Source: Gammaproteobacteria bacterium (lineage in GTDB: Bacteria > Pseudomonadota > Gammaproteobacteria > Arenicellales > Arenicellaceae). Taken from it: a DNA stretch of 5,204 nucleotides. This document shows positions 1 to 5,204 of the stretch, in pieces (position 1 is the first letter of the stretch; the number at the start of each line of letters is the position of its first letter). The stretch is taken from contig DNHK01000334.1 of the NCBI GenBank assembly GCA_003485905.1, forward strand, positions 1-5,204, written 5' to 3'. The translations under genes were made by a program, and so were the position numbers. A model generated the notes under the pieces. The model was not told the DNA's origin. It saw nothing but the letters and a program-made list of their open reading frames with translations, and searched no databases.

Positions 1-16
1 AAAAAATAAAAAATAA

Positions 17-1957
17 ATGGACCTTAAAGAAAAAAAAATTCTATTTATTTGCCCAAGATTTTTTGGCTATGAAAACCATATTATTAATGAATTAGAGGTA
101 ATGGGTGCGGAGGTAAGTTTTTTAACGGATCGGCCCTTTGATGCTCCAATATTTTCAGCCTTAACGCGTTTATTCCCGAACCTTGCAACACGCTTAACAT
201 CTAAAGCAATATTAAAGGTGCTGAAGAAATTTCCAGACAATACTAAATTTGATGTTTTATTTGTCATTAACGGTCAAACCCTATCAAAAAAATTCCTAAC
301 ACGCTTTAAGTCGCTCAACCCCGAATCCCAATCCGTTCTTTATATTTGGGACTCACTGAGGAATAGAAAAAATCTCCGGGGAAAGTTTTCTTATTTTGAT
401 CGTATTTTCACTTTTGATCCTGCCGATGCAAAAAAATATAACTTACACTTCCGACCCCTTTTTTTTGCCAATAACCTTAAAAGATCTGATACCCCAACCC
501 ACCAGGCCCCTGACTATCAACTAGTATTCTTAGGTACCATGCATTCCGATAGGCTCAAGGTGATCCAATCCTTTACAAAGCACGTTCCCAGCCATGTTAA
601 GACTTTTCTTTACCTTTATATTCAAGCGCCATGGGTCTATTGGCTTTATAAAATAACCAAAAAGGAGTATAGGAGGACTAGTAGGAGCGATTTTCGTTTC
701 AATCCTATAAACCATGATTTATTAGACGATATTTATTCCCGTTCTTCCATTATCCTCGATATAGAGCACCCTAATCAGCAAGGCCTAACGATGAGAACTC
801 TTGAATCAATTGGTGGGAAAAAGAAATTAATTACGACCAATAGGAGTATCCAGCATTACGATTTTTATAACACGAATAACATTGCTATTATTGATCGAGA
901 TAAAACTGATCTACAAATTGACCCAAGGTTTTGGGATGCCCCTTATAAGGAGCCGGATAAGTTCATCGTTAATAAGTATACTCTGAGAGGGTGGCTCGAA
1001 GAAGTGTTAGATCATAAAGATAAGATCAGCACAAAAGAACCTAAAGTCGCAATCCTCCTCTGTACTTACCAGGGTGAAAGGCACCTAAATGCACAGCTAG
1101 ATTCCTTCGTGGCGCAGAAGCACATGAACTGGCAGCTCTGGGTCTCTGACGACAACTCCATAGACGGCACGCACACGATCCTAGAACAAGCCGTGAAAGC
1201 TTGGGGCAAGGACAAGATATCGATCCATAAAGGCCCGAGTAAGGGGTATTGTGCGAACTTCTTATCATTGACCTGCAAGGCAGATATCCAAGCGGATTTC
1301 TTCGCTTACTCCGACCAAGACGATATCTGGCAATCAGAAAAATTAGAGCGTGCCTTAGCTATCTTAGACACCGTCCCTCAAGATTTGCCGGCGCTTTATT
1401 GCTCACGAACCCTTTTGGTCGACGTAGACGATAACCTGATCGGCATGTCGCCACTCTTTAGCAGGGCCCCTGGGTTCAAGAACGCACTAACCCAGAACAT
1501 CGGCGGCGGTAACACTATGGTTTTTAATAAAGCGGCGCGGAAGTTATTGATTAAAGCAGGTGAGGAGACTCAGGTGGTCACGCACGACTGGTGGACTTAC
1601 TTGCTCGTGAGTGGTTGTGGTGGGCAGGTTTTCTATGACCCCAAGCCGACCGTGCGCTATCGCCAGCATGGCAGTAACATAGTGGGCATGAACAATTCAT
1701 GGCCGGCGCACTTAAAGCGCATACGCCAGCTCTTTAAGGGTCAGTTTAGGGTGTGGAATGACCTCAACGTGTCTGCATTATTGAGTGTGCGCAGCAAGCT
1801 CAGCACCGACAACCGGGCGACCTTAGAGCAGTTCATCACGTCACGCCAAAAGCCCCTCATTCCGCGCCTTAAGGGCCTTAAAAAATCCGGCATCTACCGC
1901 CAAACCATTTTTGGTAGCTTGGGTCTGGTTGTCGCCGCAATCTTTAACAAAATATAA
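17..1957 (+). CDS. Two-domain glycosyltransferase: CgeB-like N-terminal half fused to GT2 C-terminal half
   Basis: This 646-residue protein probably adds one or two sugars to a surface polysaccharide on the cytoplasmic side. Residues about 7-335 resemble CgeB-like/GT-B-like polysaccharide biosynthesis proteins: KKILFICPRFFGYENHI opens the domain, LYIWDSLRNRKN and FRPLFF follow, and LDIEHPNQQGLTMRTLES is the late conserved block. Residues about 342-600 form a GT-A family 2 domain: VAILLCTYQGE at 344-354, DDNSIDGT at 378-385 (nucleotide-sugar site), SDQDDIW at 432-438 (DxD-type metal site), HDWW at 523-526 and YRQHG at 548-552. The GT2 part is most like rhamnosyltransferase-type enzymes, but donor and acceptor cannot be read from sequence. 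The ATG at 17 directly follows an in-frame TAA (14-16), so it is the earliest possible start. The leader is almost pure A/T with no clear Shine-Dalgarno. Base composition changes sharply near 1030-1075, at the domain boundary. No transmembrane segment or signal peptide is evident. Confidence 0.9.
   Translation: MDLKEKKILFICPRFFGYENHIINELEVMGAEVSFLTDRPFDAPIFSALTRLFPNLATRLTSKAILKVLKKFPDNTKFDVLFVINGQTLSKKFLTRFKSLNPESQSVLYIWDSLRNRKNLRGKFSYFDRIFTFDPADAKKYNLHFRPLFFANNLKRSDTPTHQAPDYQLVFLGTMHSDRLKVIQSFTKHVPSHVKTFLYLYIQAPWVYWLYKITKKEYRRTSRSDFRFNPINHDLLDDIYSRSSIILDIEHPNQQGLTMRTLESIGGKKKLITTNRSIQHYDFYNTNNIAIIDRDKTDLQIDPRFWDAPYKEPDKFIVNKYTLRGWLEEVLDHKDKISTKEPKVAILLCTYQGERHLNAQLDSFVAQKHMNWQLWVSDDNSIDGTHTILEQAVKAWGKDKISIHKGPSKGYCANFLSLTCKADIQADFFAYSDQDDIWQSEKLERALAILDTVPQDLPALYCSRTLLVDVDDNLIGMSPLFSRAPGFKNALTQNIGGGNTMVFNKAARKLLIKAGEETQVVTHDWWTYLLVSGCGGQVFYDPKPTVRYRQHGSNIVGMNNSWPAHLKRIRQLFKGQFRVWNDLNVSALLSVRSKLSTDNRATLEQFITSRQKPLIPRLKGLKKSGIYRQTIFGSLGLVVAAIFNKI
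30..38 (+). repeat. A9 homopolymer near the start of the glycosyltransferase gene
   Basis: Nine consecutive A residues span codons 5-8 of the gene that starts at 17. Tracts of this length are prone to slipped-strand errors, and a one-base change would put nearly the whole protein out of frame. Whether length varies in the population cannot be judged from one sequence. The surrounding half-gene is generally A/T-rich, so the tract may be incidental. Confidence 0.6.
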
Positions 1958-1980
1958 TCGGATGAAGTTATGCGTCCCGA

Positions 1981-2011
1981 TTGCATGGGTGTGAATGGCT
2001 TCCTGTACAAT
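1981..2011 (+). promoter_or_regulatory. Weak candidate sigma70-type promoter upstream of the transporter genes
   Basis: TTGCAT (1981-1986) and TACAAT (2006-2011) could serve as -35 and -10 boxes with a 19-base spacer. The -10 differs from TATAAT at one position, but the -35 matches only in TTG and the spacer is 2 bases longer than ideal. The site lies in the only real gap of the window, after the glycosyltransferase stop and before the transporter block, where a promoter would be plausible. No convincing operator or terminator was seen around it. Confidence 0.25.
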
Positions 2012-2032
2012 TGTGTGTTAATTTAATATCCT

Positions 2033-2122
2033 ATGAGACCACTTAATATCACTCTTATTACCCCCCACCTAGGCTGTCGCCAAGGCTTTGGTTTGTCGAT
2101 AACCCTAGAGTGTGCAGCATGA
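2033..2122 (+). pseudogene. 29-codon frame, possible remnant of a GT-B glycosyltransferase gene, or a leader peptide
   Basis: An ATG at 2033 opens a 29-codon frame beginning MRPLNITLITPHLG. This resembles the first beta strand and loop of GT-B (GT4-type) glycosyltransferases, which often start with a short basic/hydrophobic strand followed by TPHL and a glycine loop. After that the frame loses resemblance to the family and ends at TGA 2120-2122, overlapping the wzm ATG at 2119 as ATGA. The overlap is the same type as between cysC and wzt. One reading is an internally deleted glycosyltransferase gene whose two ends remain joined in frame, still coupling translation into wzm. Alternatives are a short leader peptide or chance. 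No good Shine-Dalgarno precedes the ATG, which weakens the case for strong translation. Confidence 0.35.
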
Positions 2123-2964
2123 CCCCGTTATCGAACACCATCAATCCGCACGCGGCGCGACCCACCTCGCTTTTATCCTTGGTTAAGAGCCTTTGGTGTA
2201 ATCGTCAGTTGATTGTGCAGATGACCAAGCGCGAGGTGGTGGGGCGCTACAAGGGGTCCGTCATGGGCTTGACTTGGTCGTTCTTTAACCCAGTCTTTAT
2301 GCTGGTGGTGTACACGTTTGTGTTCTCCGTAATCTTTAAATCACGCTGGGACGGTGACGAGAGTAAAACACTATTTGCCCTAGTGCTCTTTGTGGGCATG
2401 ATTGTGCTCAACCTATTTAGTGAGGTGCTTAATCGGGCCCCCTCACTCATTCTGTCTAATGTTAATTACGTTAAAAAAGTAGTGTTTCCCCTTGAAATAT
2501 TGCCGGTGATTGCCATGGGTGTGGCTCTATTCCATGGTCTAGTAAGCCTTGGTGTATTGCTGATTGCATTGTTCTTGTTTAATGGCTACTTACATTGGAC
2601 TGTAATTTTTACACCATTGGTGTTGCTGCCATTAGTTATTTTGTCGTTAGGTCTTGCGTGGATGCTGGCTGCGTTAGGTGTGTTTCTCCGTGATGTCGGC
2701 CAAACGATTGGTATCATTACCACTGTACTGATGTTTCTTTCACCAGTGTTTTATCCAGTGTCTGCAGTACCAGAATATTTTCGCCCTTTTATCATGGCTA
2801 ACCCGCTTACCTTTATTATTGAGCAGGCGCGAGAAGTATTAATTCGGGACCATTTACCTAATTGGATTGGGCTGTGTGTTTATATGGCTGCCGCTACGTT
2901 GGTTGCATGGGCTGGCTATGCTTTATTCCAGAAAACCAGAAACGGGTTTGCGGATGTCCTCTGA
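2119..2964 (+). CDS. wzm: Polysaccharide ABC transporter permease (Wzm/RfbA/KpsM-like, ABC-2 type)
   Basis: This 281-residue inner-membrane protein is the channel half of an ABC-2 polysaccharide exporter and would pair with the ATPase at 3628. An amphipathic N-terminal stretch (about 18-47, with [11 protein letters not shown]) leads into hydrophobic segments near 50-73, 85-104, 127-154, 160-190, 196-217 and 249-270, the usual layout of about six membrane helices. Family landmarks are GLTWSFFNP (50-58), [16 protein letters not shown] (114-129), LSPVFYP (207-213), [16 protein letters not shown] (228-243) and the ending [10 protein letters not shown]. Length is normal for the family. A GTG at 2110 would add three residues, but ATG 2119 is preferred: it has AGAG at a workable distance and forms an ATGA overlap with the small frame ending at 2122. 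The 3' end overlaps cysC by 11 bases, implying one operon and coupled translation. Confidence 0.93.
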   Translation: MTPLSNTINPHAARPTSLLSLVKSLWCNRQLIVQMTKREVVGRYKGSVMGLTWSFFNPVFMLVVYTFVFSVIFKSRWDGDESKTLFALVLFVGMIVLNLFSEVLNRAPSLILSNVNYVKKVVFPLEILPVIAMGVALFHGLVSLGVLLIALFLFNGYLHWTVIFTPLVLLPLVILSLGLAWMLAALGVFLRDVGQTIGIITTVLMFLSPVFYPVSAVPEYFRPFIMANPLTFIIEQAREVLIRDHLPNWIGLCVYMAAATLVAWAGYALFQKTRNGFADVL

Positions 2965-3631
2965 CCTAAAAAAACAAACTTCAACTAACGTTGTTTGGCA
3001 CAATGCCACTGTTACTCGTGCGCGGTGTGAAAAACAAAATGGCCATCGTGGTGCAATTATCTGGTTTACTGGTTTGTCCGGCTCTGGCAAATCAACGTTA
3101 GCACATACGGTTCAAGAATCTCTGCATCAGTTGGGTTGTCGTACTTTTGTGTTAGATGGCGATAATGTACGTCATGGTCTCTGTGGTGACCTAGGGTTTT
3201 CTGACAAAGATCGCCAAGAAAACATACGTCGCATTGGTGAAATGGCCAAACTCTTTATGGAAGCAGGAATCATTGTTTTAACAGCGTTCATCTCACCTTA
3301 CCGTGCAGACCGTAATCTCGTAAGAGCCATGGTTGGGCCGAGCGATTTCCTTGAAATTTATTGCGACACATCCATCGAAATTTGCGAGAAACGTGATGTA
3401 AAAGGCCTCTATAAAAAAGCCCGTGCTGGAGAAATTGCCGAATTCACGGGCATATCTTCACCCTATGAAACACCAGAAACACCAGAGCTTATCTTGAATA
3501 CAGGCGTGGCAACTTTAGATGCCTGTGTGCAAGAAGTGATGGGGCAAATAATAAGCCGTGGTATATGTTTATTAATACCTAATTCATTACGTGAGAAAAA
3601 CCAGGATCAAGAAACTGGAACACAGTTATGA
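2954..3631 (+). CDS. cysC: Adenylyl-sulfate (APS) kinase
   Basis: This 225-residue cytoplasmic enzyme phosphorylates adenylyl sulfate at the 3' position with ATP to give PAPS, the sulfate donor for sulfotransferases and for assimilatory sulfate reduction. The P-loop GLSGSGKST is at 40-48, the APS-binding block [10 protein letters not shown] at 67-76, [15 protein letters not shown] at 82-96, ISPYRADR at 113-120 (Ser114 matches the serine phosphorylated in E. coli CysC) and [12 protein letters not shown] at 150-161. All key motifs are intact. The open frame extends back to 2867, but ATG 2954 is chosen because NVVWH at 12-16 matches the usual CysC N-terminus and the longer form would read through wzm. 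About 20 residues after the normal CysC end form an extra tail. It overlaps wzm by 11 bases and wzt by 4 (ATGA). There is no fused ATP sulfurylase domain. Its place between two transporter genes points to polysaccharide sulfation rather than general cysteine synthesis, which is inference. Confidence 0.95.
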   Translation: MSSDLKKQTSTNVVWHNATVTRARCEKQNGHRGAIIWFTGLSGSGKSTLAHTVQESLHQLGCRTFVLDGDNVRHGLCGDLGFSDKDRQENIRRIGEMAKLFMEAGIIVLTAFISPYRADRNLVRAMVGPSDFLEIYCDTSIEICEKRDVKGLYKKARAGEIAEFTGISSPYETPETPELILNTGVATLDACVQEVMGQIISRGICLLIPNSLREKNQDQETGTQL

Positions 3632-4977
3632 CCGATATAGCCATTAGCGTTCAAAACCTTAGCAAATGCTTCCAAATTTACGAAAATCCACGTGATAGGC
3701 TGAAGCAGTTTGTAATGCCGCTAGCCAGAGGTATTGCAGGCAAAGCCAACAAGCAATATTTTCGGGAGTTTTGGGCACTTAAAGACGTTTCTTTTGAAAT
3801 CAAAAAAGGTGAAACCGTCGGCATTATTGGACGCAACGGCAGCGGCAAATCCACCCTGCTGCAAATGATCTGCGGCACGCTCAACCCAACCAGTGGCAGC
3901 ATTCAAACCAATGGCCGCATTGCGGCCCTGCTGGAACTTGGCTCCGGGTTCAACCCCGAATTCACCGGGCGCGAAAACGTATATATGAATGCCGCCTTAC
4001 TGGGATTGAACAAGGAAGAAGTGGACAAGCGCTTTGACGACATTGCGGCATTTGCTGATATCGGTCAATTTATAGATCAGCCAGTCAAGGCTTATTCCAG
4101 TGGCATGGTATTGCGGCTGGCGTTTGGAGTTCAATCGCAGGTGGAACCTGATATTTTTGTCGTCGACGAAGCACTATCAGTTGGCGATGCCAAATTTCAA
4201 GCCAAGTGTTTCGAGCGGTTACGTCAGCTTAAAGAAAATGGAACCAGTATCCTACTTGTAACTCACTCAAGCGAACAAATCGTTACTCATTGTGCAACAG
4301 CTATTTTGCTTAACAACGGAATCCAGGTTGAGGTGGGTGAACCAAAGCGCGTTGTAAATCGATACATGGATTTGTTGTTTGGGAAAGAAAAAATAACAAA
4401 TCCTGCTGTAGAGGAGCTGCTGCCTAAAGTGCCGACGGAAAGCGCAAGTATAGCCAGCTATGATCTTAGCCTGCTAGAAGATAAGTTTTCAAAGCGCAAC
4501 AGCTACAACCCCCACGAATATCGCTGGGGGGATGGCGCTGCGACCATACTTGATTACTACTTGGCGGCCGACGACGAGTCCTACCCATCGGCGATAAGGG
4601 TGGGGCAGCGGATCACACTGGCGGTATCAGTGAAATTTAATAGAGATATTTACCGCCCCATACTTGGAATCATAATCAAGACGAAGGAGGGTGTCACTGT
4701 ATATGGCGTTAACTCAGAAACGCTTGAATGTGATGACTTTCAAAAGCCAGGACAAAGTGGCTCTGTAATTCAAGTAGAAACAGGGTTCACTTGCCGCCTT
4801 GCTCCGGGCGATTATTTCATTTCCTTAGGCCTTGCTACAAAGTATGGAGAAGAAGTAATTCCGCACGATCGCCGATACGATTCAATTCACCTGCAAGTAA
4901 TGCCTAATAGCACATTCTTTGGGCTTGCGGATTTAGAGCTAACAATGATTATCAAAAAGGTTGAGGTGGTGGCGTAA
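3628..4977 (+). CDS. wzt: Polysaccharide ABC transporter ATP-binding protein with Wzt C-terminal carbohydrate-binding domain
   Basis: This 449-residue protein powers export of an undecaprenyl-linked polysaccharide through the Wzm permease. The N-terminal ATPase (about 1-250) has Walker [10 protein letters not shown] at 68-76, the family block [18 protein letters not shown] at 101-118, the signature YSSGM at 156-160, Walker B with D180/E181 in [10 protein letters not shown], and the H-loop His213. A linker of about 40 residues leads to a Wzt_C beta-sandwich domain (about 285-445) with [11 protein letters not shown] at 293-303, GVNSETLE near 370, GDYFISLG near 396 and DRRYDS at 414-419. In E. 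coli O8/O9a Wzt this extra domain binds the modified non-reducing end of the polymer, so transport here probably depends on recognising a specific glycan end or structure. The ATG overlaps the cysC TGA (ATGA). Base composition is uneven: about 58-60% GC around 3841-3960 against about 40-47% in several flanking blocks. Confidence 0.96.
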   Translation: MTDIAISVQNLSKCFQIYENPRDRLKQFVMPLARGIAGKANKQYFREFWALKDVSFEIKKGETVGIIGRNGSGKSTLLQMICGTLNPTSGSIQTNGRIAALLELGSGFNPEFTGRENVYMNAALLGLNKEEVDKRFDDIAAFADIGQFIDQPVKAYSSGMVLRLAFGVQSQVEPDIFVVDEALSVGDAKFQAKCFERLRQLKENGTSILLVTHSSEQIVTHCATAILLNNGIQVEVGEPKRVVNRYMDLLFGKEKITNPAVEELLPKVPTESASIASYDLSLLEDKFSKRNSYNPHEYRWGDGAATILDYYLAADDESYPSAIRVGQRITLAVSVKFNRDIYRPILGIIIKTKEGVTVYGVNSETLECDDFQKPGQSGSVIQVETGFTCRLAPGDYFISLGLATKYGEEVIPHDRRYDSIHLQVMPNSTFFGLADLELTMIIKKVEVVA

Positions 4978-5027
4978 TGGTAGTTCTTCAACAGTCAGGC
5001 TACATAAAGGATAAAAACCATGCTTGA
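4977..5027 (+). CDS. 16-codon frame bridging wzt and the next gene (possible coupling peptide)
   Basis: An ATG at 4977-4979 shares its A with the wzt stop (TAATG) and opens a 16-codon frame ending at TGA 5025-5027, eight bases inside the next gene. GAGGTGG at 4963-4969 lies 7 bases upstream and is the best Shine-Dalgarno-like sequence in the window. The peptide ([16 protein letters not shown]) resembles nothing I recognise. It could carry terminating ribosomes from wzt to the ATG at 5020, be the scar of a lost gene, or be fortuitous, since GAGGTGGTGG also encodes the Wzt C-terminus. Confidence 0.3.
   Translation: MVVLQQSGYIKDKNHA
5006..5010 (+). promoter_or_regulatory. Ribosome binding site for the truncated downstream gene
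   Basis: AAAGG, followed by A (AAAGGA), sits 9 bases before the ATG at 5020 and supports that start for the last gene. It lies inside the 16-codon frame at 4977-5027. Confidence 0.55.
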
Positions 5028-5204
5028 TAAACTATTCAAACGGGCTGAGCCAAGAAAGTCATTGGATGATCTTGGTCCGTTGTATCACTCCTACCGTTTA
5101 TTCGGGGTTAAGAATCAACAGATCCCGGGAATTTTTCAGCCCAATCAAGCCTGCAAAGAGCCAATAATCCTGTCCTACATTTTGCTTGCGTTGGCAAAAT
5201 GTAG
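5020..5204 (+). CDS. 5' end of an unidentified cytoplasmic protein gene, cut by the window edge
   Basis: An open frame starts at ATG 5020 and runs off the window after 61 complete codons. It has its own AAAGGA ribosome binding site and follows wzt by 42 bases, so it belongs to the same operon. The visible part starts MLDKLFKRAEPRKSLDDLG and has no signal peptide; EPIILSYILLALAK near 48-60 looks like an amphipathic helix more than a membrane span. I do not recognise the family with confidence. The Q-A-C-K-E-P followed by a leucine-rich helix recalls the region before the SAM-binding motif in some class I methyltransferases of polysaccharide loci, but no SAM motif is visible in this fragment. 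A glycosyltransferase or other polysaccharide enzyme is equally possible. Confidence 0.7.
   Translation, partial: MLDKLFKRAEPRKSLDDLGPLYHSYRLFGVKNQQIPGIFQPNQACKEPIILSYILLALAKC
5175..5204. repeat. Perfect 11-bp inverted repeat with 8-base loop at the window end
   Basis: CTACATTTTGC (5175-5185) and GCAAAATGTAG (5194-5204) are exact reverse complements separated by TTGCGTTG. The right arm ends on the last base of the window. The repeat lies inside the open frame starting at 5020, reads through without a stop, and has no T-run after it in the visible sequence, so it is not a recognisable terminator. Confidence 0.85.

Noticed and set aside
459..466. T8 run after CCCC in the first gene, as a terminator or slippage site
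   Set aside because: There is no stem before it. It encodes the conserved RPLFF block and lies in a generally A/T-rich half-gene; noted only as background for the A9 tract.
1041..1434. Open frames on both strands overlapping the GT2 region, and similar frames at 67-267, 530-715, 2247-2450 and 3678-3906
   Set aside because: All lie within well-supported genes in other frames, lack family features, and are by-products of the real coding sequence.
1505..1512. GGCGGTAA, one base from the ops element GGCGGTAG of RfaH-controlled polysaccharide operons
   Set aside because: It lies deep inside the GT2 coding region, where it encodes conserved residues (GGGN), not in a 5' leader, and it has no JUMPstart context.
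1863..1882. TTAAGG and CCTTAA hairpin-like sequence near the end of the first gene
   Set aside because: The loop would be one base and the sequence is explained by the LKGLKK codons.
1956..1982. AATCGG and CCGATT inverted repeat just after the first gene, a possible terminator
   Set aside because: Only a 6-bp stem with a 15-base loop and no T-run, so too weak to call a terminator.
1970..2026. 18-codon frame from ATG 1970 in the gap before wzm
   Set aside because: It has no Shine-Dalgarno and no recognisable motif, and it overlaps the candidate promoter.
2110..2118. GTG at 2110 as the wzm start
   Set aside because: It has no Shine-Dalgarno and adds only three residues. ATG 2119 has a better upstream AGAG and forms an ATGA overlap with the preceding small frame.
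2867..2953. Upstream extension of the cysC frame
   Set aside because: It is the shifted-frame reading of the wzm 3' end. The CysC family N-terminus (NVVWH) fits a start at 2954.
3467..3485. Short tandem repeat giving ETPETPE in CysC
   Set aside because: This position is normally a similar E-x-P-E-x-x-E stretch in CysC, so the repeat is a small sequence variant and not a distinct element.

Overview
This window looks like part of a surface-polysaccharide (O-antigen, capsule or exopolysaccharide) biosynthesis and export locus from a Gram-negative bacterium, most likely a gammaproteobacterium. The basis is a Wzm/Wzt-type polysaccharide ABC transporter with a Wzt C-terminal carbohydrate-binding domain, a CysC close in sequence to enterobacterial CysC, and a patchy base composition typical of such loci. 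Genus cannot be told from the sequence. All recognised genes are on the + strand. No RNA genes, CRISPR, insertion sequences or origins were seen.

Layout. 17-1957 encodes a two-domain protein: a CgeB-like (GT-B-like) N-terminal half joined to a family 2 glycosyltransferase C-terminal half. The first half is AT-rich (about 27-43% GC in sampled 60-base blocks) and the second is near 47-57% GC, and the change falls at the domain boundary. 1958-2118 is a short gap with a weak candidate promoter and a 29-codon reading frame that starts like a glycosyltransferase; its TGA overlaps the ATG of the next gene. Then come wzm (permease, 2119-2964), cysC (adenylyl-sulfate kinase, 2954-3631) and wzt (ATPase plus carbohydrate-binding domain, 3628-4977). 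A tiny 16-codon frame follows at 4977-5027, and then the 5' end of an unidentified gene (from 5020) that is cut by the window edge. The window ends exactly on the second arm of a perfect 11-bp inverted repeat.

How the genes fit together. The glycosyltransferase would help assemble the glycan on the cytoplasmic side, and Wzm/Wzt would move the finished undecaprenyl-linked polymer across the inner membrane. The APS kinase makes PAPS, the sulfate donor for sulfotransferases. Its position between the two transporter genes, overlapping both, suggests that the exported polymer is sulfated. No sulfotransferase or ATP sulfurylase is in the window, so this remains an inference. From 2033 to 5027 every reading frame, including the two tiny ones, overlaps the next, which suggests one tightly coupled translational unit.
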